Source: Nodosilinea nodulosa PCC 7104 (GTDB taxonomy: Bacteria > Cyanobacteriota > Cyanobacteriia > Phormidesmidales > Phormidesmidaceae). From it: 64,000 bases of DNA. The translations under genes and the position numbers were made by a program. Position 1 is the first letter of the stretch, and every line of letters begins with the position of its first letter. Below, one piece after another: positions 10,101-18,392 of the stretch. The notes under the pieces are model-generated. The model was not told the origin of the DNA and searched no databases. It worked only from the letters and a program-made list of their open reading frames with translations. The DNA lies in assembly GCF_000309385.1 (NCBI RefSeq), contig NZ_JH976537.1:4813136-4877135 (forward strand), in the 5' to 3' direction.

Positions 10101-11237
10101 GGCCCAGGCGGCGGGCAGAGCCTCCACCTGGGCCACGTCGATCGCCTCTCGCCGCCGCAGCGCCGCCCTGGCCTCGGGAAACGCCGCTGCCGGAATGGCC
10201 GCAGGCATTGGGTGCGCTGCGGGACCGCCGGGACGGCACCACTGGTGGGTGACTTGCGTGGCGCCTGGGGTATTGGCGGCAGGCAGCGCCACCACGTAGC
10301 CGTGGTCGGCCTGAATGTAGGCTCCGATTTGCCTTAGAGCGCGGATCACCTCAATGTCAAACTGGGCGGCCCCCACCTCCACAAAACGACGGGTCACCTC
10401 CACCATCAGGCGGCAGAGGTCGCGCTGACGGATGACCGTTAGCTCGGCCTGTCTGCGGCTGGTCACCTCCAGCATCACGCCCAACCACTGCACATCGCCG
10501 TTGGGACGTGGCTCCGGCTGGCCGTGAACCTGTATCCATTTGAGCTTACCCGTGGGGGTAACGATGCGCCACTCGTGGTGCAGGGGGGTGAGGGTGGCGG
10601 CGCTGTGGGCAATAGCTGCCTCTACCGCTTCCCTATCCTCCGGATGCCACAGGGCGGCGATCGTGCCACAGTCGGCCAGGGCCGCCTCGGTGGAAACTTC
10701 GAAGAGGCTGGCCCCAGTGCTGCTTAGATAGGTAATAGCGCGATCGCCGCTGGCCCGCTGCACCGCCGTGTAGAAGGTGCCCGGCTGGGTCTCCACCAGC
10801 CTTTGGAACCGGGCCTCGCTGCCCTGTAGCGCCTGCTCGGCCTGCCGCCGCTTAGCTCGGCGGCGAGCTTGCCGCACCTCCCGCCGCACGATCTCGGGCA
10901 GGCGGACCAGACGGTCTTTTGTAATGTAGTCTTGGACACCGGCTGTAATCAGGGCCACAGCCTGCTGGTCGCTAAGGGAGGCCGAGACGACGATAAAGGG
11001 TATATCTAACCCCTGCTCACGCACGATGGCCAGCGCCATGGGGGCATCAAATTCCAGCAGATCAGGGGTAAAAAGAATCGCATCCCAGCAGCGGCTGGAG
11101 AGCCTGTGGCCCAGATCTGCGGCGGTTTGCACCCGCTCCCAGGTCACCTCTAGGCCATCTCTGCGCAGAACCTCAACGGTCAGCAGCGCATCGACTTCGG
11201 CATCGTCAACAATTAAAACCGCTAAAACTTCAGTCAT
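7119..11237 (-). CDS. Large hybrid histidine kinase REC-PAS-GAF-PASx4-HisKA-HATPase-REC
   Basis: Predicted soluble kinase of 1372 residues. Order: N-terminal receiver (about 1-125), PAS (145-260), GAF (270-445), two related PAS domains (455-570, 580-695), a coiled coil, two more PAS domains (735-850, 865-980), HisKA with MSHELRTPLNAILG, a HATPase with GIGISP and GTGLGLTLVK motifs, and a C-terminal receiver. Both receivers look degenerate: the phosphoacceptor Asp position reads ILFTPDLLEFD in the first and VISIPMAGVDG in the second, so neither has Asp where expected. They may work as pseudo-receivers for binding. The other kinase motifs look intact. No neighbour suggests a stimulus. Confidence 0.9.
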   Translation of the reverse strand: MTEVLAVLIVDDAEVDALLTVEVLRRDGLEVTWERVQTAADLGHRLSSRCWDAILFTPDLLEFDAPMALAIVREQGLDIPFIVVSASLSDQQAVALITAGVQDYITKDRLVRLPEIVRREVRQARRRAKRRQAEQALQGSEARFQRLVETQPGTFYTAVQRASGDRAITYLSSTGASLFEVSTEAALADCGTIAALWHPEDREAVEAAIAHSAATLTPLHHEWRIVTPTGKLKWIQVHGQPEPRPNGDVQWLGVMLEVTSRRQAELTVIRQRDLCRLMVEVTRRFVEVGAAQFDIEVIRALRQIGAYIQADHGYVVALPAANTPGATQVTHQWCRPGGPAAHPMPAAIPAAAFPEARAALRRREAIDVAQVEALPAAWATDRASWQRFNVEAVLAVPLIQKTCVVGCVGFLTYGRSAGWDENTQQTLQVLAQTIASAQNRLQAERLLAQREAQSWAILSVMPDLLIRVGADGQYRGVLSQNHPLDIVSPSQSRVGRYVAEVLPAEAAERKMKAIHQALETHEMQTYEQQLVRGDRLQDEELRVVRCGDDEVLFLIRDISDRKRSEAERQRTKLALQQSEAHQRALIEALPDLLARLSKDGIYLEFVSSPTFHVVGNLSELVGTHVSESLPPVAAQQRLDAIALALSTQTIQFYEQDLSTAEKMQIEEVRIVPYRDDEVLALVRDISDQKAALQERDRAERQLQELNQSLERQVAERTAALEEREVRYRGLMEGASDAILVADMEGHILEVNRRTEELFGHSRDQLTQMHQSQLHPPEHRADLIALFRESIDSPHFQAFNIPILRADGRRIPVDITATTIDLGTGQVVQGIFRDVSERARLDAERQRIEAENQRLRDRLGFLLDSSPAVIYSLEPSGSYRPTFISQNLMDVLGYESEAFIANYTDWREYCHPDEVDSVWASISAIVERGSYAIEYRFRHRDGHYLWVQDEARLVYDPDGQPQEIIGYLADITDRKCAEEKLRQTNAELIRATRLKDEFLANMSHELRTPLNAILGMTEGLQEQVFGAVNERQLKALTTVETSATHLLALINDILDVAKIESGQLTLNLTSTAIVPLCQSSLAFVQQQAYKKRIQLMGELPSHLPNVMLDERRVRQILINLLTNAVKFTPEGGCVSLTATPELRQDGDKIQAMMRFSVKDTGIGISPSDRQKLFQPFTQIDSALNRQYEGTGLGLTLVKQITELHGGQVGLTSEIGVGSCFTIDLPYELSTGPRTASPATAASAPPPAGAGQQPLILLVEDQEATLSTMVNYLTAKGYRLRVARHGEAALALAETPALIVISIPMAGVDGPEIIGRLRDTPHLANRPIIALAAAGDRDRCLAAGATQHLGKPPKLKQLAAQIQELLNPLEQFTP

Positions 11238-11547
11238 CTTGTCTTTGCAACGCTTGAAGACAAACCAACCCAGGGCGATATAGAGGGGGCCTCATGCCTA
11301 GATATAGTACCCGTCCCCTGCTTGCAACCCCTGCTGACCACGTGACCAGCCAGCTTAATTGGCTTAGTTAAGTATTGCCCGGTAGCCCCTCTTGGCCAAG
11401 TGGGCTACCGCCCCATCCGCTGCCCTAGGCCTAAAATCACCCGCATCCCCCCTGCTTTCCCAGTCAGGCAGATCGGGCGATCGCTGTTTGCGTGAATGTC
11501 TCGCGATGGTCGTCTACAGCGCACCCGTGAAACCAGTCAATTGTCGA
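11238..11547. other. Intergenic region, no gene seen
   Basis: About 310 bp between the start of the large kinase and the stop of the pentapeptide gene. It contains HIP1 octamers but no reading frame with convincing codon use on either strand. It must hold the promoter of the minus-strand kinase; I cannot identify the element. Confidence 0.4.
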
Positions 11548-11937
11548 TTAGCGATCGCTTTGCATGGCAGACGAGGTTGGGTCGAAATGTTTTGGAAAGC
11601 GGGTTGCCTGAGGGTCATAGTCGGCACCCCGAAGATCGGTTTCGGCCAAAATAGCGTCGCGCAAATCAGCACCTATTAACGAAGCGCCGCGTAGATCAGC
11701 CCTGGTTAAATTGGTGTCATGCAGGTCGGCGTAGCTGAGGTCGGCCCCCCGTAAGTTAGTCTCGCTCAGGTCAGATTCGCTCAGGTCTGAATGGCTCAGA
11801 TCGGCTCCTTTCAAATCTAAGCCAGTGAGGTTTAAACCACTCAATCTAATCCCTTCAAAGTTTCGCTTGCCAGCTGCGTAAGCCTGTCTGAGTGCCTGAC
11901 TCGTCGTAATTTCAGCCGTATCATCAAAATTACTCAT
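11548..11937 (-). CDS. Pentapeptide repeat protein
   Basis: Small 129-residue protein. From about residue 28 to 110 it is built of A(D/N)LXX-type pentapeptides (for example LKGADLSHSDLSESDLSETNLRGA in two overlapping runs, then ADLRGASLIGADLRDA), which fold into a right-handed quadrilateral beta-helix of about four coils. No signal peptide is present, so it is probably cytoplasmic. Such proteins are abundant in cyanobacteria and mostly have no known function. It stands alone, with about 300 bp before the tRNA-Arg gene. Confidence 0.88.
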   Translation of the reverse strand: MSNFDDTAEITTSQALRQAYAAGKRNFEGIRLSGLNLTGLDLKGADLSHSDLSESDLSETNLRGADLSYADLHDTNLTRADLRGASLIGADLRDAILAETDLRGADYDPQATRFPKHFDPTSSAMQSDR

Positions 11938-12243
11938 AGATTGCTTAGATTGATCCAGTCACTTTTGCCCCCTTATGGTGCCAGCATAGCGAGGCGGTTT
12001 TTCTCCTCCCCTGAGAACTTAATCAGACTTAAAGACTGCGGGTTCAGGGGAGTGGGTCCATTGGTATCTATGCACCCATCTGACTGATCGTGATGGCGTT
12101 AACCCTCATCCAATACCGGAAATGCTTCTTCAGTGCGCCAAAGGCCGCTGTGATTGGCCACAAACCATCTGCGGGTTTTTGGCATCGGGTCATCCCACAC
12201 CAGGCCAGCGTCCACGGGGGCGAATCCCTTGCCACATAAGCAA

Positions 12244-12316
12244 CGAGCATGGCAGGATTCGAACCTGCGACCGCTAGAACCGGAATCTAGTGCTCTATCC
12301 ACTGAGCTACATGCCC
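12244..12316 (-). tRNA. tRNA-Arg (anticodon CCG)
   Basis: Full cloverleaf on the minus strand, 73 nt. The acceptor stem pairs GGGCATG with CATGCTC (one G-U). The D arm contains AGCTCAGTGGATAGAGC. The anticodon stem CTAGA/TCTAG holds loop TTCCGGT, giving anticodon CCG, which reads CGG. The T arm has GGTTCGAATCC. The discriminator is G, and CCA is not encoded. Confidence 0.96.
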
Positions 12317-12557
12317 TTAGGCTGAACTATTTTAGCACCTGCTGGAGGCATTGAGCACCGAGACCTCAGCCGCCGGGTTTCTGCGCGGCGCTACGGCCTG
12401 GGGCGCAGGCCAAGGTTGAGGCCAATCAGCCGCTCTAGCCGACGGGCTGATAATTCACGGGGCAAAACTGACTCGCTTACATCGCTAAGATGTTAGGGTG
12501 CTGCAACAGGCTTGCAGCCGCAGAATTTTTGATTTTCTCGTACTTTACCTACCGCCC

Positions 12558-13235
12558 ATGACTCAACCCACTGACACCGCCGACACCCTAGACGCGGCTG
12601 CCGCTGCCCTCAACCAGGAGTCAGAGGCGACAGGTCTTTCTGAAGATCAGTACCGCCGCAAAATGCAGCGGCGGCAGGAGGTGCAGCAGCAGCGCATCGC
12701 CGATCGCACCGTCGAAAAGGGGCTGGTGATTGTCAACACGGGCAACGGCAAGGGCAAAACCACCGCCGCTTTGGGCATGGTGCTGCGCTCCCTGGGCCAC
12801 GGCTACAAGGTCGCCATTGTGCAATTTATCAAAGGCGCGTGGGAACCGGCGGAAAAGGCGGTGCTGGCGCAGTGGCCCGATCAGCTCACCTTCCACGCCA
12901 TGGGCGAGGGCTTTACCTGGGATACGCAGGATCGCGATCGCGACACCCGCACCGCCCAGGCCGCCTGGGACACCGCCCTCAGCTACATTCGCAACCCCGA
13001 GTACAGAACCATTCTGCTCGACGAGGTCAATATTGCCCTCAAGCACGGCTTTATCTCCGTAGAGCAGGTGCTGGCGGGGCTGGCCGAAAAACCCGCCATG
13101 ACCCACGTCATACTCACCGGGCGGGGTGCACCCCAGGCGCTAATCGATCGCGCCGACCTGGTCACCGAAATGACCCTGGTCAAGCATCCTTTCCGCGAGC
13201 AGGGCGTCAAAGCCCAGCCCGGCATCGAATACTAA
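12558..13235 (+). CDS. cobO: Cob(I)yrinic acid a,c-diamide adenosyltransferase
   Basis: CobO/BtuR-type ATP:corrinoid adenosyltransferase of 225 residues, which adds the 5'-deoxyadenosyl group to cob(I)alamin or cob(I)yrinate diamide in coenzyme B12 synthesis or salvage. The P-loop VNTGNGKGKTTAALG is the family signature, followed by IVQFIKGAW and LLDEVNIAL. The N-terminal 45 residues are an acidic/Arg-rich extension. ATG 12558 is chosen over an upstream in-frame start at 12498 because the extra peptide is not family-like. It is a single gene here, with no other cobalamin gene nearby. Confidence 0.94.
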   Translation: MTQPTDTADTLDAAAAALNQESEATGLSEDQYRRKMQRRQEVQQQRIADRTVEKGLVIVNTGNGKGKTTAALGMVLRSLGHGYKVAIVQFIKGAWEPAEKAVLAQWPDQLTFHAMGEGFTWDTQDRDRDTRTAQAAWDTALSYIRNPEYRTILLDEVNIALKHGFISVEQVLAGLAEKPAMTHVILTGRGAPQALIDRADLVTEMTLVKHPFREQGVKAQPGIEY

Positions 13236-13291
13236 ATCCCCCCTTTCTCCCTACGGGAGACGCTAACGCGAACGACTCCGCTCAGGGACCA

Positions 13292-13347
13292 GCACCCATT
13301 CACCCGCCCACCCATCCACCCATCCACTCGCCCACCCATCCACTCCC
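13292..13347 (+). repeat. C-rich CCCATCCA minisatellite abutting a start codon
   Basis: Tandem array of C-rich units (CACCCATTCACCCGCCCACCC, then repeats of CCATCCA) that runs directly into the ATG at 13348. No Shine-Dalgarno sequence is visible within it. Similar C-rich leaders touch the starts at 72 and 62373. Confidence 0.7.
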
Positions 13348-14202
13348 ATGGATCGCTACGCCACCCTACGCCGCATTCAGGGCCTCGACCCGGAGCGCGA
13401 CCACCAGGAGATTTGCTGCCTGCTGGCGGGCTACGAGTTTCCGTGGGATGTCACCCGCGCCCTGGAGGTCGCCCTGCTGCGCACCTTCTGCATTCCCAGC
13501 GTGTCGGCCCTGCTCGATCAAACGGGGGAGTTTCGCCACCACGCCCAAAAGCGCTACGACGACACCGGCATTGTGGTATCGGAGGTGCTCAAACACGGCT
13601 ATGACAGCCCCCGAGGCGAGGCGTTTCTTCAGCGCATGAACCGCATTCACCAGCACTACGCCATCGGCAACGCCGACTACCTCTACGTGCTCTCAACCTT
13701 TGTGTATGAGCCGATTCGCTGGTGCGATCGCTTTGGCTGGCGGCCCTTTTGCCAGCAGGAGCGGCTGGCCTGCTACTACTTCTGGCGGGCAATTGGCGAT
13801 CGCATGGGCATCCACAACATTCCCTCCACCTACGAGGCTTTCGAGCAGTTCAACCGCGAGTTTGAGGCCGAGCACTTTACCTTCGCCGCCACCAACCAGC
13901 GGGTCGCCGATGCCACCCGCCACATGCTGCTGTCGTGGTTTCCGGCCTCGGCCCGCTCGGTGGTGAACTGGGGCCTGCCCTGCCTGCTCGATCCGCCCCT
14001 GCTCACTGCCCTGGGCTGGCAGCCCACTCCGGTAGCGGTGCAGCGGTTTGCAGGGGCCGTCCTCAAGGCCCGCAGTCGCCTGCTGCGCCGCCTGCCGCCC
14101 CGCACCACGCCCGATTTCTTTGTCGATCAGCCCATCCGCACCTACCCCGAGGGCTACAAGGTAGAGGATATTGGGCCGAATAGCCTGCGATCGCGGCTCT
14201 AG
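13348..14202 (+). CDS. Oxygenase MpaB family protein (DUF2236)
   Basis: 284-residue protein of the DUF2236/MpaB family, related to rubber oxygenase Lcp and fungal MpaB, which use a haem-like fold for oxidative cleavage. Family features seen: an N-terminal helix pair, GEFRHHAQKRYDDTG, the segment HQHYAIGNADYLYVLSTFVYEPIRW in two pieces, and the Trp/Arg-rich core with FGWRPF. The substrate cannot be predicted. The ATG follows a C-rich repeat leader without a clear ribosome binding site. A hairpin follows its stop codon. Confidence 0.85.
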   Translation: MDRYATLRRIQGLDPERDHQEICCLLAGYEFPWDVTRALEVALLRTFCIPSVSALLDQTGEFRHHAQKRYDDTGIVVSEVLKHGYDSPRGEAFLQRMNRIHQHYAIGNADYLYVLSTFVYEPIRWCDRFGWRPFCQQERLACYYFWRAIGDRMGIHNIPSTYEAFEQFNREFEAEHFTFAATNQRVADATRHMLLSWFPASARSVVNWGLPCLLDPPLLTALGWQPTPVAVQRFAGAVLKARSRLLRRLPPRTTPDFFVDQPIRTYPEGYKVEDIGPNSLRSRL

Positions 14203-14235
14203 CAAAACCTCCAACGCTAGCTCTGGGGGTTTTGC
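14202..14235 (+). terminator. Hairpin after the MpaB-like gene
   Basis: An 11-bp stem (GCAAAACCTCC with GGGGGTTTTGC, one G-U) closes a 12-nt loop and starts at the last base of the stop codon. The run of T lies within the stem rather than after it, so it is a plausible but not ideal intrinsic terminator. Confidence 0.5.
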
Positions 14236-14273
14236 CCTATGATGGGAAGCCAAAACCGCTAGGGGTAGACTTT

Positions 14274-14870
14274 ATGGCGTCAGACTATCAGCCCTCGCTG
14301 CTCTCCGAGGCCGACCTGCGGGCGGCGGATGTGTCCTGGGCTTACAACCGCCCGGTGGGGTCGGCTATGGCCGCTGACGAACTCCAGAGCTGGAAGCAGC
14401 GGGTGGCCCAGTACCAGGCGGCGGTGAGATCGGCCCCCCCGGTGGCCCAGGGCACCCTGTTTGAACTGGCCGAATCCTCCCCTGCCAGCACCCTCGACCC
14501 CTTTGCGCTGCCGCCCCGCAATGCCGAGTTCTGGCGCGGGCAGTTTCAGGAGTCGGGGGTGCCCGCCCTCTACTTTGTGGTCGATCACGAGGCGGCGGTG
14601 CTGCTGTATGTGGGCGAAACCGTGAAGTCAAACCAGCGCTGGAAGGGGGTACACGACTGCAAGCGCTACATTCTCAGCTACGTGGAGGCCCACCGCGCCC
14701 ATGGGCTGGCGGTGGCGGTAAATATTGGCTTTTGGCCCTTTGCTGAGCGCGATCGCAAGGCCCGCCAAACCCTGGAACTAGAGCTAATTCAGCGCTGGCG
14801 ATCGCCCTTTAACAAAGAGAACTGGGTGGCCTGGGGCACCCCCTTCGTCGGCGGCAAGCTAGAGGCCTGA
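14274..14870 (+). CDS. GIY-YIG nuclease family protein
   Basis: 198-residue protein with a C-terminal GIY-YIG-like domain: LYFVVDHEAAVLLYVGET aligns with the GIY...YIG strands, followed by a conserved Arg/Lys-rich helix (HDCKRYILSY) and the acidic LELELIQRW where the family keeps its metal-binding Glu. The N-terminal 85 residues are polar and Ala/Pro-rich. GIY-YIG proteins cut DNA, but the first motif is degenerate here, so activity is uncertain. The start is set at ATG 14274, which has AGGGG 8 bases upstream. It is a cyanobacterial family of unknown role. Confidence 0.78.
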   Translation: MASDYQPSLLSEADLRAADVSWAYNRPVGSAMAADELQSWKQRVAQYQAAVRSAPPVAQGTLFELAESSPASTLDPFALPPRNAEFWRGQFQESGVPALYFVVDHEAAVLLYVGETVKSNQRWKGVHDCKRYILSYVEAHRAHGLAVAVNIGFWPFAERDRKARQTLELELIQRWRSPFNKENWVAWGTPFVGGKLEA

Positions 14871-14935
14871 AAATATCCCTGATTGGGAGTGGCAAGTAGA
14901 ATCTAGTATGAGACGGCGGGCAAAAGAAACAGAAA

Positions 14936-15489
14936 ATGTCCCTGATGCAGAGTAAGAACCTAATTTTGAGCCGCTCACCGCTGCCCATGCTGACGAACTT
15001 TTCTTAATTCTGACCACATCCTCTGTTCTTGCCTTTATCGATCCGACTGGAGATCCGCCAACCCTAGAAGCACTTAGGGAAGAATACGCTATTCGTGCCA
15101 GGGGACCCTCAGATTTAACCGCCCCTAACGAACGATGGTTCAATATGGCCGTACGTCTAAAGACCCCTCCGTTTTTGCCAATTGGTCGCCTTGAGGCAAC
15201 AGGGTACGGCGAGTGGGGTGAAGTGGCGTATCTGTTGGGTGAAGCCTGGTGGGGAAAAGGTTTAGCCTTTGAAGCGATGCTCTGGTGGCACGACTATCTC
15301 GCCGCTGCTGTTCCCCAAACGCTTTGGTGGGCAGCGGTACATCCAGCAAACCATAGGAGCATTCGACTCCTGACAAGGCTGGGGTATAAGGAGACGGAGT
15401 TTGACCAATCGCCACAACTTCGCTCCTATGATGCGGGCGATCGCTGCTTTGTCCGCCCTACCCCTGCATCTCATAGGTCCATTCCCTAA
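14936..15489 (+). pseudogene. GNAT acetyltransferase with N-terminal frameshift
   Basis: RimJ-like GNAT N-acetyltransferase split by one missing base. Frame A starts at ATG 14936 and gives MSLMQSKNLIL. The family sequence then continues in another frame as EPLTAAHADELFLILT from about 14968 through VAYLLGEAWWGKGLAFEAM (acetyl-CoA-binding region), VHPANHRSIRLLTRLGYKE, to the stop. The switch lies in the TTTTGAG run at 14964-14970. No start codon exists in the main frame before ATG 15145, which would lose the first strands. Either a recent pseudogene or a homopolymer sequencing error. Its 3' end overlaps the convergent ArsA gene by 4 bp. Confidence 0.75.
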
Positions 15490-16667
15490 GCTGCGCTAGA
15501 GAAGCGAATCTTGAGGTAGTCGTCCTCCATTTTGGCTCCCGACGGCTGGAGGGCCGCCAACGCCTGGGGCAGCACCAGGTTGCGGCGGTGGTTGCCGATG
15601 CGAATATTCAGCTCATCGGCAGACTTGCTCAGCTCTACCTTGTCTTTGGCGATGCCGGGCAGGTAGAGTTCCAGGCTGTAGTTGCCCTCCTCCTGCACGA
15701 CGCGCAGGGTGGTTTCTTTGTAGTAGACCTGGGCCGGGTCTTCGTCGGCGTAAAGAGTGTCTTTGAGGCGGTGCAGCGCCTCCAGGCCGCACAGCTCTTC
15801 GGCGAACAGGGGCACCTCCTTCACCGGCAGCGGGTGAAAGTTCTCGTGAATTTCTTGCTTGTACTGCTGCTGCTTGTCCTTCATGCGCTGGAAGAACGGG
15901 TCCTGCACCTCGTTGGGGATAATCCGGTTGGCGATCACCAGGTCGGTGCCGACGTTGTAGAGGCTGAGGTAGGCGTGGGCGCGCAGCGATTCTTTGATCA
16001 CCATCTTTTCGGGGTTGGTGACCAGGCGCACCGAAGTGGTGCCGGCATCGGTGAGCACCTTCTCCAGCTCAATCAGCTGCTCGTAGAACTCGTAGGGGGC
16101 GTCCATCACCTCTTTGGTGGGCAGGTTGAAGCCCGCCACGGGGCGAAAGAAGGGCTGCACCAGGGGCCGCAGCACCTCAGAAACCGCCTGGAACGGCTTG
16201 TAGAGCTTGCGCATGTACCAGCCCGCCACCTCCGGCAGGCTGAGCAGGCGCAGGGCGGTGCCGGTGGGGGCGGAGTCGATGATCAGCACGTCATACTCGC
16301 CTTCGTCGTGGTGGCGCTTCATGCGCACCAGGCTAAAGATCTCATCCATGCCGGGCAGAATGGCCAGTTCCTCGGCCTCGATGCCCTCCAGGCCTCGGGC
16401 CTGGAGGACGTCGGTGATGTAGCGCTTCACCGCGCCCCAGTTGCCCTCTAGCTCCATCAGGGCGTCTAGCTCGGCTCCCCACAGGTTGGGCTGCACCAGG
16501 CGAGGGTCGTGGCCCAGCTCCATGTCAAAGCTGTCGGCCAGGGAGTGGGCCGGGTCGGTGCTGAGCACCAGGGTTTTGTAGCCCAGTTCTGCGCAGCGCA
16601 GGCCCGTGGCTGCCGCGACGGAGGTTTTGCCTACGCCGCCTTTGCCGGTCATTAACAATACCCGCAT
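15486..16667 (-). CDS. ArsA/GET3-family ATPase with C-terminal HSP20-like domain
   Basis: 393-residue P-loop ATPase. The deviant Walker [16 protein letters not shown] is at the N-terminus, followed by the switch motif [13 protein letters not shown] and [17 protein letters not shown]. The last 85 residues (from about [23 protein letters not shown]) form an alpha-crystallin/HSP20-like beta-sandwich, a fusion common in cyanobacterial and plastid ArsA homologues. No arsenic resistance genes lie nearby, and the bacterial arsenite-pump duplication is absent. A role in tail-anchored or membrane protein handling is therefore more likely than arsenite export, but this is inference. Confidence 0.9.
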   Translation of the reverse strand: MRVLLMTGKGGVGKTSVAAATGLRCAELGYKTLVLSTDPAHSLADSFDMELGHDPRLVQPNLWGAELDALMELEGNWGAVKRYITDVLQARGLEGIEAEELAILPGMDEIFSLVRMKRHHDEGEYDVLIIDSAPTGTALRLLSLPEVAGWYMRKLYKPFQAVSEVLRPLVQPFFRPVAGFNLPTKEVMDAPYEFYEQLIELEKVLTDAGTTSVRLVTNPEKMVIKESLRAHAYLSLYNVGTDLVIANRIIPNEVQDPFFQRMKDKQQQYKQEIHENFHPLPVKEVPLFAEELCGLEALHRLKDTLYADEDPAQVYYKETTLRVVQEEGNYSLELYLPGIAKDKVELSKSADELNIRIGNHRRNLVLPQALAALQPSGAKMEDDYLKIRFSSAA

Positions 16668-17196
16668 GTGGGTGTCCTCGCCTTTTTCCTTAGGGTTCCC
16701 TATTTCTCTAATCTATAGGGTTTTTGAGGTTTCCGCAGGGTGGGATAGGGCGCAGGTTGGGAGGCGATCCCCGAAATCGCTACTTTTTCTACGCTTGAAG
16801 GTTTTTAGCGGAAACCATTCCTGTGGTGGGAGCGAACGGTTATTCGCCTAAGCAAGATATTTATGCTTAATCCAGGGTTTGAGGACGACGTGGGGATGAT
16901 TTAGTTGGATGACGGCGGCGCATAACTGGGAAGAATAGCCAGACCTGCCGCTGGGTGCATTTCGCTGCCCCCAGACCCCCACGACCAGGGCCGTTCCGCC
17001 GCCCTGGACCCAACGGAAAGGAATAGTAGATCATAGGTTTAAACGTCTGTTCTGCAAACGGGTCTGTCAGTGACGTTCAGCTGGGTAGAGTGGGCATTGC
17101 CCACCTTCATCTCTAGCTTCCTAGAATTATTGTCTTGAGCGCTGGTCGATCGCTTTCTTCATCTGCTGGGTAGTGGCTCAACCTACTCTCGCTCTC
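16668..17196. other. Intergenic region with dispersed repeats
   Basis: About 530 bp without a gene. It carries the two-hairpin repeat at 16937-17018 (second copy at 26392-26474) and, at 17085-17106, a GTGGGCATTGCCCACC palindrome of a type also seen at 48151-48175 and 56106-56124. A small GCGAT...ATCGC hairpin followed by TACTTTTT is found near 16772-16794. The promoter of the ArsA-like gene must lie at its left end. Confidence 0.5.
16937..17018. repeat. Dispersed two-hairpin repeat, copy 1
   Basis: About 82 bp with a near-identical copy at 26392-26474. The right part contains CCAGGGC...GCCCTGG (7-bp stem) and both copies end in GGACCCAACGGAA. Its left stem is less perfect than in copy 2. A REP-like interspersed element; no coding capacity. 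Confidence 0.75.
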
Positions 17197-17973
17197 CTAA
17201 GCCGCGATCGCATCCATCAGCTCCTCCGCAATATCGAAATTGGCGGTGACCGACTGCACATCGTCGAGGTCTTCGAGGGCGTCCATGAGTTTGACCAGCA
17301 GGCGGGCCTGGTCGGGGTCATCCACCAGAACGGTGTTGTTGGGCAGCCAGCGCAGCTCTGCCTGGTGGACGGTTAGCCCCTGGGCCTTGAGGCTGGTGTC
17401 GAGGGTTTCTAGATCGGCGGGGGCGCAGAATAGCTCGGCGGCGGGAATGTCTTCGTCGCGGCGACCCAGCACCGTGGTCAGTTCGTAGGTTTCGGCCCCA
17501 GCCTCCAGGGCGGCTTCCAGCAGCGTTTCTTCGTCGCCGGGGTGGAGAATAGTGACCACCCCCTTTTGTTCAAACATCCAGCCGACGCAGCCGGTTTCGC
17601 CCAGGTTGCCGCTGCTCTTGCTGAAGGCGGCGCGGAGGTCGGCGGCGGTGCGGTTGCGGTTGTCGGTCAGCGCCTCAATCAGCACGGCGATGCCGCCGGG
17701 GCCATAGCCCTCGTAGCGGATGGCCTCGAAGCTATTGTCGGCACTGAGATTGCCGGACCCTTTGGCGATCGCGCGATCGATATTGTCGTTGGGCACCCCC
17801 GCCGCCTTGGCCTTATCGATGGCCGTGCGCAGCTGAAAGTTGCCCGCCGGGTCGCCGCCCATACGCGCCGACACAATGATCTCCCGCGACATCTTGGCGA
17901 AGATTTTGCCCTTGACCGCATCCACACGGGCCTTTTGGCGCTTGATGTTGGCCCACTTGCTATGACCTGCCAT
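17197..17973 (-). CDS. yebC: YebC/PmpR family protein
   Basis: 258-residue member of the YebC/TACO1 family, long called a transcriptional regulator and now linked to translation of difficult (for example polyproline) stretches by ribosomes. The N-terminal signature AGHSKWANIKRQKARVDAVKGK is present in two adjoining runs, followed by GGDPAGNFQLRTAIDKAKAAG and the acidic C-terminal domains (DDPDQARLLVKLMDALEDLDDVQ region). Length is normal for the family. It is monocistronic here. Confidence 0.95.
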   Translation of the reverse strand: MAGHSKWANIKRQKARVDAVKGKIFAKMSREIIVSARMGGDPAGNFQLRTAIDKAKAAGVPNDNIDRAIAKGSGNLSADNSFEAIRYEGYGPGGIAVLIEALTDNRNRTAADLRAAFSKSSGNLGETGCVGWMFEQKGVVTILHPGDEETLLEAALEAGAETYELTTVLGRRDEDIPAAELFCAPADLETLDTSLKAQGLTVHQAELRWLPNNTVLVDDPDQARLLVKLMDALEDLDDVQSVTANFDIAEELMDAIAA

Positions 17974-18392
17974 ACCTCACAGAGGGGTGTACTGCATGCT
18001 TGATTTTATCGCCTTAGCGGACAGCTGGGGAGCGATAGCCTTCTGCATTCAAGGGCTTGGCATACATGGCATACGAATTCGTAACCTTTAAAAAATAGGG
18101 TTAAGCGTGAGCTGAGGCCAATATCTCTTTTTTAGGTATCTAGGAATGCTACTAGTGGCGCACTATATCCCTTACTCAGGTAGCTACGATTACAAAATAC
18201 CGTTTCCAGCGAATAGCCATTACGCTTCCGGGACGAAAATTCACACAATCAACGCACAGAAGCATTAGAAATCCGATTGGTTATACTAGCGGCTAAAGCT
18301 GAGCCAGGCCAAACGAAGAACTAGCCAGACTTCCCCGAGAATATAGCGAGATGAATAAATCGAACAGCCTGAACAACTAACCAAAGAGAAAA
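17974..18392. other. AT-rich gap between yebC and the TIR gene
   Basis: About 420 bp between divergent genes. The half next to the TIR gene is visibly AT-rich, like that gene itself, and has no HIP1 octamer, consistent with imported DNA. No gene is visible. Confidence 0.4.

Noticed and set aside
12361-12557. Cobalamin riboswitch before cobO
   Set aside because: No B12-box or conserved riboswitch core visible.
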